A stretch of 64,000 nucleotides of DNA from Sulfuricurvum sp. (GTDB lineage Bacteria; Campylobacterota; Campylobacteria; Campylobacterales; Sulfurimonadaceae). Below are positions 36,131 through 44,305 of this stretch, piece after piece. Location: positions 372,001 to 436,000 of the forward strand of contig NZ_JAQUHV010000001.1 in the NCBI RefSeq assembly GCF_028681615.1, given 5' to 3'. Position numbers and translations under genes: made by a program. The notes under the pieces were generated by a model that saw nothing but the letters and a program-made list of their open reading frames with translations, did not search any database and was not told where the DNA came from. Positions within the stretch are counted from its first letter, which is position 1. The number at the start of each line of letters is the position of its first letter.

Positions 36131-36772
36131 TCAAACCTCTTTCAAGTGTCCGTTTTGCATACGGAAAATATGAGTACATCGTGCAGCCAAAGCTTCATCA
36201 TGGGTTACCAAAACCATTCCTGCTTGATGCTCTTTGAGATAATCTTCAAAAATTTCCATGACTTCCACTGCCGTAGCATGATCAAGATTTCCGGTAGGCT
36301 CATCCGCAAAAATCAAACGGGGCTTTTTTGACATAACGCGTGCTATCGATACACGCTGCTGTTGACCACCGGAGAGCTCCGTCACTTTCTGGTTAATCAC
36401 TTGATCGATACCAAGACGCTTTAACAATGCGGGGTCGATTGTCTCACCGGAGAGAAGTGCGGCGACTTCGAGGTTTTCATATGCACTGAACCCTTTAAAG
36501 AGATAATGGCTTTGGTAGATCATCCCTAGATCATTTCTGCGTAACTTTACCAATGATTTATCATCCAAACGATAAATATCATGTCCAAAAAGCTCCACAT
36601 TGCCTTTTAAAGGGTGCAAAAGTGAAGAGAGAATATGCATCAATGTCGATTTTCCGCTTCCGCTGACACCGACAATTGCAATCGATTCTCCCGCATCCAA
36701 ATGCAACGAAATGTCATCAAAAAGCGGATAATCAAAGGCATGCGTTAATGAGGTTGCTTTTAAAAGTGTCAT
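36131..36772 (-). CDS. LolD/FtsE-type ABC transporter ATP-binding protein
   Basis: A 213-residue ABC ATPase. Walker A is GVSGSGKST (near residue 37), the signature is LSGGQQQRVSIARV (near 138), Walker B is RLIFADEPTGNLD, and the switch His is in VLVTHDEAL. Subfamily features (YQSHYLFKGFSAYENL, GNLDHATA) point to the lipoprotein-release/MacB group. No permease gene is adjacent; C. jejuni has the same isolated ATPase between fliR and tsf. The target permease is unknown. Confidence 0.88.
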   Translation of the reverse strand: MTLLKATSLTHAFDYPLFDDISLHLDAGESIAIVGVSGSGKSTLMHILSSLLHPLKGNVELFGHDIYRLDDKSLVKLRRNDLGMIYQSHYLFKGFSAYENLEVAALLSGETIDPALLKRLGIDQVINQKVTELSGGQQQRVSIARVMSKKPRLIFADEPTGNLDHATAVEVMEIFEDYLKEHQAGMVLVTHDEALAARCTHIFRMQNGHLKEV

Positions 36773-36811
36773 AGAGGAATTATAAAGGAAATTAGATTAA
36801 TAAAGAGGAAG

Positions 36812-36838
36812 AAAAAAAGGTTCCCGCCGAAGCGGGAA
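36812..36838 (-). terminator. Rho-independent terminator of rpsB-tsf
   Basis: On the minus strand TTCCCGC, a TTCG tetraloop and GCGGGAA are followed by CC and seven T. This is a strong terminator 24 bases after the tsf stop. The same stem recurs at 40600 and 43228. Confidence 0.9.
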
Positions 36839-36861
36839 TGAATAGTGAAATTCTCTCTGGC

Positions 36862-37929
36862 TTACGCCATTTGAGCAGCGACTTCTTCTGCGAAGTTATC
36901 GACTTTTTTCTCCAAACCTTCACCGACTTCGTATTTAACGAATTCGACGATTTCAGCAGTTCCACCGTGTTTGGCTGCTTCTTTTGTGATCGCTTCAGCT
37001 ACGGTCATAGAATCATCCATTACATAGTTTTGATCCAAAAGTGCAAGCTCTTTATCCAAAGTAGTATTGTCCGCTACGAAACGAGCCAATTTACCAGGGA
37101 TGATGTTAGCCCAAATTTTTTCCGGTTTACCTTCTGCTGCCAATTCCGCTTTGATCGCTTCTTCAGCCGCAGCCATAACTTCCGGAGTCAATTGTGAAGC
37201 TGAAATATATTGAGGAACGTTTTTCAACGGTTTTTTCAAACGTGCCAATTCTTCGTTCTCAGTTTTGATCGCTTCGATACGACCGATAGTTTCCGCTTCT
37301 ACGAATGCAGGATCGAAATCTTTAGAGGTCAAAGTTGTCGGTTTCATTGCTGCAGCGTGCATTGCAACGTTTTTAAGCATTGGTGCAAGTGCTTCAGCTA
37401 CTTTTGCATCTGAACATTTTGCCGCGACCAAAACACCGACACGTCCGTTTGAGTGAACGTAACCGTTTACACATCCGTTTTCACCCGCATTGAGGGTTAC
37501 GAAACGGCGAGTTACGATTTTTTCACCGATACGAGCGACTTGAGCCGTGAAATACTCAGAAAAAGTCCCTGTTTCATACGATGTTTCGTTCAATTCTTCA
37601 ACCGTACTGACACCCGTAGTAAATACGTGCGCCGCAGTGTTTCCGACAAGAGCGATGAAGCCGTCATTTTTTGCAACGAAGTCCGTTTCAGAGTTAACTT
37701 CAACAAGTGAAGCAGATGCAAATGTTTCAGATACTTTAAGACCCAAAAGTCCCTCAGCCGCTACACGATCCGCTTTTTTAGCCGTTTGAGCCATACCGCG
37801 GTCACGTAACCAATCTTTTGCTTTTTCCATGTCGCCATCACATTCAGTGAGGGCTTTTTTACAATCCATCATAGGCGCATCAGTCGCCGTACGAAGGTCT
37901 TTTACCATCGCTGCTGTAACTTCTGCCAT
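36862..37929 (-). CDS. tsf: Elongation factor Ts
   Basis: A 355-residue nucleotide-exchange factor for EF-Tu. The N-terminal UBA-like domain and signature [18 protein letters not shown] are clear, followed by [16 protein letters not shown] and MHAAAMKP. It is about 70 residues longer than the E. coli protein, as in other Campylobacterota. It begins 2 bases after the rpsB stop region and ends before a strong terminator. Confidence 0.97.
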   Translation of the reverse strand: MAEVTAAMVKDLRTATDAPMMDCKKALTECDGDMEKAKDWLRDRGMAQTAKKADRVAAEGLLGLKVSETFASASLVEVNSETDFVAKNDGFIALVGNTAAHVFTTGVSTVEELNETSYETGTFSEYFTAQVARIGEKIVTRRFVTLNAGENGCVNGYVHSNGRVGVLVAAKCSDAKVAEALAPMLKNVAMHAAAMKPTTLTSKDFDPAFVEAETIGRIEAIKTENEELARLKKPLKNVPQYISASQLTPEVMAAAEEAIKAELAAEGKPEKIWANIIPGKLARFVADNTTLDKELALLDQNYVMDDSMTVAEAITKEAAKHGGTAEIVEFVKYEVGEGLEKKVDNFAEEVAAQMA

Positions 37930-37931
37930 GA

Positions 37932-38714
37932 TTATGCTTCCTCTGCTACTACTGCTGCTTCTTCGCTAGCCGCTTCAACTGCAGCTTCTTCAGATGCAAC
38001 TTCTTCTTCCGCTACCGCTTCGTCGTTTCCGCCGTTGCGAAGTGCTTTACCTTCATTGATCGCTTCAGCCATTTCTTTACAGAAAAGTTGAATAGAACGA
38101 ATTGCATCGTCATTTCCAGGGATTGGAATATCGATAACGTCAGGATCACAGTTGGTATCAAGTGGAGCAACAACTTGGATTCCAAGGTTACGCGCTTCTT
38201 GAACCGCGATGTGTTCTTTTACCGCATCGATTACGAACATCAAATCAGGCAATGTTTTCATATGACGGATACCGCCGAGGTATGCAATCAATTTTTCTTT
38301 TTGACGATCCATCATCAACGCTTCTTTTTTAGTCAAAAGGTTGATTTGTCCGTTTGCTTGCATCTCTTCGATGATATCAAGTTTACGAATTGATTTTTGG
38401 ATTGTAGGGAAGTTTGTCAACATTCCACCCAACCAACGGTTGTCAACGTATGGCATACCGCATTTTTCAGCTGCATCGCGGATCGCAACACGTGCTTGTT
38501 TTTTAGTTCCGACGAAAAGAACTGTTTTGCCTTCAGCTGCAGCATCAACTACTTGTTGATACGCATTGCGGAAATAACGCAATGTTTTTTGAAGATCGAT
38601 GATATAAATGTTTTTACGAACACCGAAAATGTATTTTTTCATTTTCGGATTCCAACGACGTGTTTGGTGACCGAAGTGTACACCACATTCGAGAAGGTCT
38701 TTCATTGTGACCAT
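37932..38714 (-). CDS. rpsB: 30S ribosomal protein S2
   Basis: A 260-residue S2. [29 protein letters not shown] and [13 protein letters not shown] are conserved family signatures. The last 35 residues are a low-complexity Ala/Glu tail ([24 protein letters not shown], cited as [13 protein letters not shown]). AGGAG lies 6 bases before the ATG. The transcript has a leader of about 140 bases. Confidence 0.97.
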   Translation of the reverse strand: MVTMKDLLECGVHFGHQTRRWNPKMKKYIFGVRKNIYIIDLQKTLRYFRNAYQQVVDAAAEGKTVLFVGTKKQARVAIRDAAEKCGMPYVDNRWLGGMLTNFPTIQKSIRKLDIIEEMQANGQINLLTKKEALMMDRQKEKLIAYLGGIRHMKTLPDLMFVIDAVKEHIAVQEARNLGIQVVAPLDTNCDPDVIDIPIPGNDDAIRSIQLFCKEMAEAINEGKALRNGGNDEAVAEEEVASEEAAVEAASEEAAVVAEEA

Positions 38715-38864
38715 AAGGGACTCCTGATAGAGAAATATTGTGTTCTTCGTTTACTTGGGCGAGCGCAAACAGAGCCGATGAGACATCGGGTGCACGAGAA
38801 CTGCGACAAACGCTTGCGATTTTTTTCTCACGTCAAAACGTTTAGAAGAGAGAAAATCGGGCGG
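38715..38864 (-). promoter_or_regulatory. rpsB 5' leader with hairpin
   Basis: The 150 bases between the candidate promoter and rpsB hold no gene. A perfect 6-bp hairpin (CCGATG, 3-base loop, CATCGG; 38775-38789) lies in the middle, with a T-rich stretch farther upstream. Such leaders in other bacteria bind S2 for autoregulation; I recognise no known family here. Confidence 0.4.
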
Positions 38865-38893
38865 ATTATACTGAAATGGCACTTAATTTTAGC
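38865..38893 (-). promoter_or_regulatory. Candidate rpsB-tsf promoter
   Basis: TATAAT on the minus strand at 38865-38870, preceded by an AT-rich stretch with no strong -35, as is usual in this phylum. It drives the leader and rpsB-tsf. Confidence 0.5.
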
Positions 38894-38960
38894 TGTGTTT
38901 AATATTGGCATCTTCGTCACGTTTTTATCACACAAAAATTCCCTATTCAAATTACTTTTA

Positions 38961-38966
38961 TATAAT
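38961..38966 (+). promoter_or_regulatory. -10 element of the porin-like gene
   Basis: TATAAT in a strongly AT-rich stretch 53 bases before the ATG at 39019; no clear -35. The region 38715-39018 is otherwise non-coding and shared with the divergent rpsB leader. Confidence 0.5.
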
Positions 38967-39018
38967 TTTTGTTAATATCAGTACCAGCAATGCATGGGCA
39001 TTTAAATAAGGAGAAATA

Positions 39019-40587
39019 ATGACACAACGAATCCTAGGTTCTGTTGTCGCTGCCGCGCTGCTTACTACGAGCGCATTTGCAGACGACACACTAATGCAAC
39101 GGTTTGAAAAAATGGAAAAAGAGATGGCGGCACTCAAAGCTGAACTCAATGCCATTAAAACAGAAAAAGCGCAATCAGCGGCGAGTACTCCGACAGTTGA
39201 AAAAAGCGGTGCAAAAATAGAAACTGCTTCTGCCGATGAGCCGAAAGATCTTGCCAAAACCGTTGAAGATCTCCAAGATGAAATCAGTGAAATCAACAAA
39301 AAAACAAACGGTAATAATTTGAAATTCGGAGTTGACTTCCGAACCAGTATCGATAATCTCAACTACAAAATGGCCGATGGAAGCACAGAAAAAAACAATG
39401 CGGTTCTCAGCAACCGTTTGTGGCTTAATATGAGTTATGCCGCGACCAAGAATCTCAGTTTTGTCGGCCAGCTCGCCTACAACAAAATTTTTGGACAGCG
39501 TTCATTGAGTCCGGATAACACACATAATACCGACGGTTTCGACTGGGTAAGCGGAGAAAGCGCTTATGATGATACTCTACGCGTCCGTTCCGCTTACTTT
39601 TTCTACACAGATGATGAACTCGCAGGACTCGATATCCCATGGACATTCAGTATCGGACGTCGCCCATCTACTGAGGGGCACCTCATCAATTTCCGTGATG
39701 ATATGAAAGCATCCTCTCCCCTTGCCCATACAATCAATGTCGAATTTGACGGTGCAAGCGCAAAATTCGGAACCGAAGAGCTTACCGGTCTCTCCGGATC
39801 GTACTTTAAACTTTGTGCCGGACGAGGTATGAGCAATGCAGAACCGCGCTTCAACCCAGCTCCTTATGCAACAAGCAAAGATGCTACAAACACTATCGAT
39901 ATGGGCGGAATTATCGTCGTCCCTTATGATGACAAACAATACAGCACCGGTTTTCAATATTCCTATGCCAACAATCTCATCGACATAAAAGACTCAGGCT
40001 TTAATACGAACAATGTTCCTGCTACATCTACTGGATATGACCCTACTATGGAAGCAGTAGGAGGACTCCACACAGCGACTGCATTTGCTATGGTAAACGG
40101 TATCGGAGACGGATGGAGCGAGTTTTTGGATGATTCCATCATCTTTGTAAGTGGTGCAATGTCCAAAACCGATCCGTATGGCGCTAAAACAATGCTCGGC
40201 TCAACCGAGAGTAAAACCGGATACAGCTACTGGATTGGTACACAATTTCCGTCTCTTATCAGCGACGAGGGACGATGGGGAGTCGAATTTAATCACGGCA
40301 GCCAATACTGGCGTCCGATCACCTATGGTGAAGACACTCTGATCGGTTCTAAAATCGCCGCTCGCGGTGATGCGTATGAAGTCTATTTTACGGAACCTCT
40401 GGTCAATGATATCCTCACTTTCCAGCTTCGCTATACCTATATCAACTATGACTATAGCGGCAGCAACGGTTTCTTCGGAAGTACGAGCGGTACTCCTATG
40501 GCTATTGGCGACGTACCTGCGCCGATGCAAAGCAGTATTGTCGACAAAGCCCAAGACATTCGTGCCTATATCCGCTATAAATTCTAA
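39019..40587 (+). CDS. Porin-like outer-membrane protein (DUF3373 type)
   Basis: A 522-residue exported protein. A signal peptide (cleavage after SAFA) is followed by a coiled-coil stretch (residues about 25-60, MEKEMAALKAELNAIK) and by a region to about residue 95 with more heptads. The rest is a long beta-barrel-like sequence ending in IRYKF, with a C-terminal Phe as in outer-membrane barrels. This layout matches the DUF3373 porin-like proteins common in Campylobacterota. AAGGAG lies 6 bases before the ATG, and the AT-rich promoter suggests high expression. The substrate is unknown. Confidence 0.8.
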   Translation: MTQRILGSVVAAALLTTSAFADDTLMQRFEKMEKEMAALKAELNAIKTEKAQSAASTPTVEKSGAKIETASADEPKDLAKTVEDLQDEISEINKKTNGNNLKFGVDFRTSIDNLNYKMADGSTEKNNAVLSNRLWLNMSYAATKNLSFVGQLAYNKIFGQRSLSPDNTHNTDGFDWVSGESAYDDTLRVRSAYFFYTDDELAGLDIPWTFSIGRRPSTEGHLINFRDDMKASSPLAHTINVEFDGASAKFGTEELTGLSGSYFKLCAGRGMSNAEPRFNPAPYATSKDATNTIDMGGIIVVPYDDKQYSTGFQYSYANNLIDIKDSGFNTNNVPATSTGYDPTMEAVGGLHTATAFAMVNGIGDGWSEFLDDSIIFVSGAMSKTDPYGAKTMLGSTESKTGYSYWIGTQFPSLISDEGRWGVEFNHGSQYWRPITYGEDTLIGSKIAARGDAYEVYFTEPLVNDILTFQLRYTYINYDYSGSNGFFGSTSGTPMAIGDVPAPMQSSIVDKAQDIRAYIRYKF

Positions 40588-40599
40588 CCCACAATTATC

Positions 40600-40617
40600 T
40601 TCCCGCTTTTGCGGGAA
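40600..40617. terminator. Shared terminator hairpin between porin gene and bcp
   Basis: TTCCCGC, TTTT loop, GCGGGAA between two convergent genes. The flanks are AATT on the plus strand and GATAATT on the minus strand, so the U tract is weak. The stem is identical to those at 36821 and 43228. Confidence 0.6.
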
Positions 40618-40619
40618 AA

Positions 40620-41087
40620 TTATGCTTGTAACTTCGCAAGTTCTTCTTTTACTTTTGCCACATGGTCTTTTACTTTTACATTCGCCCATGCCGCTTTTAC
40701 GATCCCTTTCGGATCGATGATATAGGTTGTGCGGACGATCCCCATGTACTCTTTGCCGTAATTTTTCTTCATTGCCCATACGCTGTAATCTTGCATCATC
40801 TGCGTGGTCGGGTCGCTGAGCAATGTAATTCCAAGTGATTTTTTCTCGATAAAGTTACGATGTGATTTGGTACTGTCGGCACTCACACCCAAAATGATCG
40901 CACCCATATCATCATACTCATCCATTGCATCGCTGAACTCGCACGCTTCGGTCGTACATCCGGGTGTCGAATCTTTCGGATAAAAATAGAGGACGATCCA
41001 TTTTCCGCGCAAATCGCGTGAACAGATCTCTACATCGTCTTGGTTGCTTAGACAAAAATCGGGGGCTGTGGTTCCTACTTCTAACAT
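40620..41087 (-). CDS. bcp: Thioredoxin-dependent thiol peroxidase (Bcp/PrxQ)
   Basis: A 155-residue peroxiredoxin that reduces hydroperoxides with electrons from thioredoxin. The peroxidatic C44 and resolving C49 are in STPGCTTEACEF, and FYPKD precedes them. GVSADSTKSHRNFIEKKSL is also typical. trxA and trxB, its likely electron source, are at 50260-51700. Confidence 0.95.
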   Translation of the reverse strand: MLEVGTTAPDFCLSNQDDVEICSRDLRGKWIVLYFYPKDSTPGCTTEACEFSDAMDEYDDMGAIILGVSADSTKSHRNFIEKKSLGITLLSDPTTQMMQDYSVWAMKKNYGKEYMGIVRTTYIIDPKGIVKAAWANVKVKDHVAKVKEELAKLQA

Positions 41088-41112
41088 TGTTTATTCCTTC
41101 TTTTAATTTTAT

Positions 41113-41140
41113 GTACTTTTCTTTTTAGTAAGAAAAGTAC
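41113..41140. repeat. Palindrome, 11-bp perfect stem
   Basis: GTACTTTTCTT and AAGAAAAGTAC flank a 6-base loop, followed by CAAAAGAAC. The string resembles palindromic elements I have seen scattered in many proteobacterial genomes near convergent or silent intergenic sites. It lies upstream of bcp and forms a pair with the next repeat. Confidence 0.75.
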
Positions 41141-41152
41141 CAAAAGAACATA

Positions 41153-41222
41153 CCATGATCCAAGAACGCTCGCTCCTCTCGGCACTACTGCCTTCGGAGC
41201 GGCTCTTGGTGTTGGATCATGG
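41153..41222. repeat. Long imperfect inverted repeat
   Basis: CCATGATCCAA (41153-41163) and TTGGATCATGG (41212-41222) are perfect 11-base arms. Inside them GCTCC and GGAGC, and GGCA/TGCC, add more pairing, so the 70 bases can fold into one long hairpin. The right arm ends just before the stop of the aldehyde dehydrogenase gene. Confidence 0.75.
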
Positions 41223-41227
41223 AATTT

Positions 41228-42643
41228 TTATAGAATGACGATCGATTTTATCTCCGTAAACTCTTCGATAGCGAATCGCGGTCCCTCACGTCCGACACCG
41301 CTGAGCTTGACACCGCCGTAGGGCTGAATGTCAAACCGGAGCGTCGGCATATCGTTAATCACTACGCCGCCCGCATCGAGCTCATCAATCGCCTTCGTTG
41401 CATGGGCGAGATTATTGGTAAAGATCGAAAACTGCAATCCGTACGGCGAATTGTTCATCCGCTCTATTGCATCATCGATTCCATTTACCCGTACCAGACT
41501 CACGATCGGGGCAAATACCTCTTCACATACAATTTTCATCGACTCAGTTACATCCGCCATGACGCACGGATAAAAGATTCGTCCTTCCCGATGCGGAGGT
41601 GTCAATGCACGAGCACCCTCTTCGATAGCACTTTCGATCCAATTCATCGCACGTTCTGCGGCTTCATCATTGATCAACGGTCCTAAAAAAGTGTTCTCCT
41701 CGTACGGCGAACCGACCACAAGTCTAGACGTTGCTTCCGCCATTTTAAGAGCAAATTCGTCGTATATGGAGCTGTCTACATAGATACGCTGTAACGAAAT
41801 ACACACTTGCCCGGAGTTGACAAATGCACCGATGGCACAACGCCCTGCGGCATATTCCAAATCGGCACTTGTATCGATGTACGTTGCCGCATTACCGCCG
41901 AGTTCCAAGGAGATCTTTTTAATCCCCGCACTTTTTGTAATGATATTTCCGACCCCAACCGATCCCGTAAAACTGATGACTCTCGGGATATCACTGCCGA
42001 CTAAAGCACTTCCAACCTCCGCATCGCCGTAGACGACGCTCAATGCGTCAGGTGTAGCGTACGGACTTTCAATAAAAAGTTGTGCCAGTTTATACGCACA
42101 AAGCGGCGCTTCCGGAGTCGGTTTCAAGACTACCGTATTTCCGGCTACAAGTGCGGGGGCAAGTTTATGAGCAACGAGATTAAGCGGAAAGTTAAACGGG
42201 GTAATCGCCACGACTACCCCTACAGGCTCACGCCGCCAATACGCATGTGCTTTACGACCGCTCTCCATCGCATCGGTATTGATCGTCTCACCGTGCATCG
42301 TACGCATTGTTTCCGCTGAGAGGGTCATCGTCTCGACACACCGATCCACTTCGATCCGTGCATAGGTGATCGGCTTACCTACCTCATCACACAACACCTT
42401 TGCAAACTCTTCGCGCTGTTCTTTGAGTTTTGCCGCAACATCCAAAAGCCATGTACATCGCTGATGCAAAGGGACTTTTTTAGCGATTTTGGAAGCGTTT
42501 TGCGCAGTAACAAGTGCCTGACGAGCATCTTCGGCACTGCATTCTGCCGCACGGGAAACAACTCTTCCATCATACGGGCTGATGCGTTCACTGTACTCTT
42601 GTGCAACAACTTGTCGTGATCCCATCCAAATATGTGCATCCAT
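41228..42643 (-). CDS. Aldehyde dehydrogenase family protein
   Basis: A 471-residue NAD(P)-dependent aldehyde dehydrogenase. The catalytic Cys is in NSGQVCISLQRIYV (near 282) and the general-base Glu in LELGGNAATY (near 248); FNFPLNLVAHKLAPAL and GNTVVLKPTPEAP contact the cofactor. The QVCISLQR form is usual in lactaldehyde/glycolaldehyde and phosphonoacetaldehyde dehydrogenases, but the substrate cannot be assigned. No operon partner is evident; the downstream repeat element separates it from bcp. Confidence 0.88.
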   Translation of the reverse strand: MDAHIWMGSRQVVAQEYSERISPYDGRVVSRAAECSAEDARQALVTAQNASKIAKKVPLHQRCTWLLDVAAKLKEQREEFAKVLCDEVGKPITYARIEVDRCVETMTLSAETMRTMHGETINTDAMESGRKAHAYWRREPVGVVVAITPFNFPLNLVAHKLAPALVAGNTVVLKPTPEAPLCAYKLAQLFIESPYATPDALSVVYGDAEVGSALVGSDIPRVISFTGSVGVGNIITKSAGIKKISLELGGNAATYIDTSADLEYAAGRCAIGAFVNSGQVCISLQRIYVDSSIYDEFALKMAEATSRLVVGSPYEENTFLGPLINDEAAERAMNWIESAIEEGARALTPPHREGRIFYPCVMADVTESMKIVCEEVFAPIVSLVRVNGIDDAIERMNNSPYGLQFSIFTNNLAHATKAIDELDAGGVVINDMPTLRFDIQPYGGVKLSGVGREGPRFAIEEFTEIKSIVIL

Positions 42644-42778
42644 ACCATCAACTCCGTTGTTAATTATGTTTCAATTATACAAATCATCACCTAAAAAGAG
42701 GAAGAAGAGGATCTTTTAAGGAGTTTCTTTTCATCTTCCTTTTAGAATGTGTCTCAAAAATACGCAGAGGATATACTT

Positions 42779-43225
42779 ATGAATTTTACGATCACCGATG
42801 GAGTTCTCGGAGTTAGACCTCCCGTTACCAAACCGCATCCAGGATTTTTCTTTCAAGTGGGAGAAGAACGTTTTCGAAAATTGGTGGACGACCATTATGA
42901 GATGATCCGAAACAGTGACATCGCATTTTTGTTCCCTGTCAATGACGAAGATGATTTCAGTGCCGCTAAAAAGCATGCCGCCGATTTTTTTATCCAAATC
43001 TGCGGAGGGCCGGACTATTTTGCCCAAACACGAGGTGAGCCGCGAATGGTAGGACGACATGCACCGTTTCGTATCGATGAAGCTGCACGCCGCCGTTGGT
43101 TGGAATTTTATGCTGAACTGCTCCCTCCACTCGAAGCAGAAGGAATTAATCCAGAATACATTCAATCGTTTTGGAACTACATCGATATTTTTTCGATTTG
43201 GATGATCAATACACCTTCACATTAA
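42779..43225 (+). CDS. Group II-type truncated haemoglobin
   Basis: A 148-residue globin. It has the B10 tyrosine (Y40 in VDDHYEM), the GGPDYF motif and the proximal histidine region RGEPRMVGRHAPF (H94), in the pattern of group II truncated haemoglobins. A long N-terminal extension precedes the globin fold. These proteins bind oxygen or NO and often support nitrosative-stress defence or oxygen handling. I chose the ATG at 42779 (AGAGG 9 bases upstream) over one at 42749 that has no ribosome site. Confidence 0.85.
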   Translation: MNFTITDGVLGVRPPVTKPHPGFFFQVGEERFRKLVDDHYEMIRNSDIAFLFPVNDEDDFSAAKKHAADFFIQICGGPDYFAQTRGEPRMVGRHAPFRIDEAARRRWLEFYAELLPPLEAEGINPEYIQSFWNYIDIFSIWMINTPSH

Positions 43226-43227
43226 TG

Positions 43228-43250
43228 TTCCCGCGCAGCGGGAATTTTCT
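43228..43250 (+). terminator. Terminator of the globin gene
   Basis: TTCCCGC, GCA loop, GCGGGAA, then TTTTCT, 3 bases after the globin stop. Third copy of the same stem in the window. Confidence 0.8.
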
Positions 43251-43314
43251 CTTAATAAACCTTAAATCGCAACTGCGCTAAAATCTCCCAATTTTTCTTT
43301 TGGAGATCTTCCCT

Positions 43315-44235
43315 ATGAATGAAGCCAAATATATTTGGATGAATGGCAAACTGCTCCCGTGGAGTGAAGCAAAAATTCACGTCCTTTCCCACACACTGCA
43401 CTACGGAAACGGTGCTATCGAAGGGACTAAAGCGTATAAAACCCCTAAAGGGTATGCAATTTTTCGCTTGAACGATCACACAAAGCGTCTGATCGAATCG
43501 GCAAAAATGACCCTTATTACCGTCCCGTACACGGTAGAAGAGCTTAATAAAGCGCAAATCGAGCTGTTGAAAGCGAACGAATTTACCGGAGAAAATGTCT
43601 ATCTCCGTCCGATCGTTTATCTGGGATACGGGGTTATGGGCGTTTATCATAAAGAAGCACCGGTAGAAGTATCTGTTGCCGCATGGGAATGGGGTGCATA
43701 CCTCGGCGAAGAAGGGATGAAACGGGGTATCCGTCTCAAAATCTCATCGTTCAGCCGCCCGAACAACAAATCCAATATGGGTAAAGCTAAAGCGGTTGGT
43801 AACTACCTCAACAGCCAAATGGCAAAATTCGAAGCGGTTGAAGCGGGGTATGATGAAGCGTTGCTTCTTGATGATGAAGGATACGTAGCCGAGGCAAGCG
43901 GAGCATCTTTCTTTTTAATCAAAGACGGCGAGCTTATCACCCCACCGAATGACAACTCCCTTGTTTCGATTACCCAAAAAACTGTCATTGAAATGGCAGA
44001 AAACATGGGAATCAAAGTAACCCGCAGAAAAATCACACGTGAAGAGATTTACGTTGCCGATGAAGCGTTCCTTACCGGAACCGCTGCCGAAATCACCCCT
44101 ATCCGCGAAGTGGATGCCCGCGTATTGGGCGCAGGCGGACGCGGACCGTTGACGGAAAAAATTCAAACCGGATACTTTGACATTGTTTGCGGTCGTAATC
44201 CTGATTACGATCACTACTTAACGTACATTAATTAA
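43315..44235 (+). CDS. ilvE: Branched-chain amino acid aminotransferase
   Basis: A 306-residue class IV PLP enzyme that makes Val, Leu and Ile from their keto acids. Motifs are HTLHYGNGAIEGTKAY, RLIESAKMT, the catalytic-lysine region FSRPNNKSNMGKAKAVGNY (near residue 155) and EASGASFFLIKDG. The ATG at 43315 has GGAG about 10 bases upstream and fits the family N terminus; an upstream start at 43300 lies over that site. It precedes an SPFH protein, the pairing I recall from C. jejuni. Confidence 0.94.
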   Translation: MNEAKYIWMNGKLLPWSEAKIHVLSHTLHYGNGAIEGTKAYKTPKGYAIFRLNDHTKRLIESAKMTLITVPYTVEELNKAQIELLKANEFTGENVYLRPIVYLGYGVMGVYHKEAPVEVSVAAWEWGAYLGEEGMKRGIRLKISSFSRPNNKSNMGKAKAVGNYLNSQMAKFEAVEAGYDEALLLDDEGYVAEASGASFFLIKDGELITPPNDNSLVSITQKTVIEMAENMGIKVTRRKITREEIYVADEAFLTGTAAEITPIREVDARVLGAGGRGPLTEKIQTGYFDIVCGRNPDYDHYLTYIN

Positions 44236-44305
44236 AAAATGGGTTTTTGCCGAAGCAAAATCGGCACTAACCCGTTTACATGAATCATTATGAAGGATTG
44301 ACCCT

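Noticed and set aside
37210-38975. Open frames opposite tsf and rpsB, including one of 192 codons
   Set aside because: Antisense to ribosomal-type genes with strong codon bias; no start signals.
42690-42775. Possible hairpin between the aldehyde dehydrogenase and globin genes
   Set aside because: The pairing of CTAAAA..GGAAGA with TCTTCC..TTTTAG is interrupted and may be chance in a purine-rich stretch.
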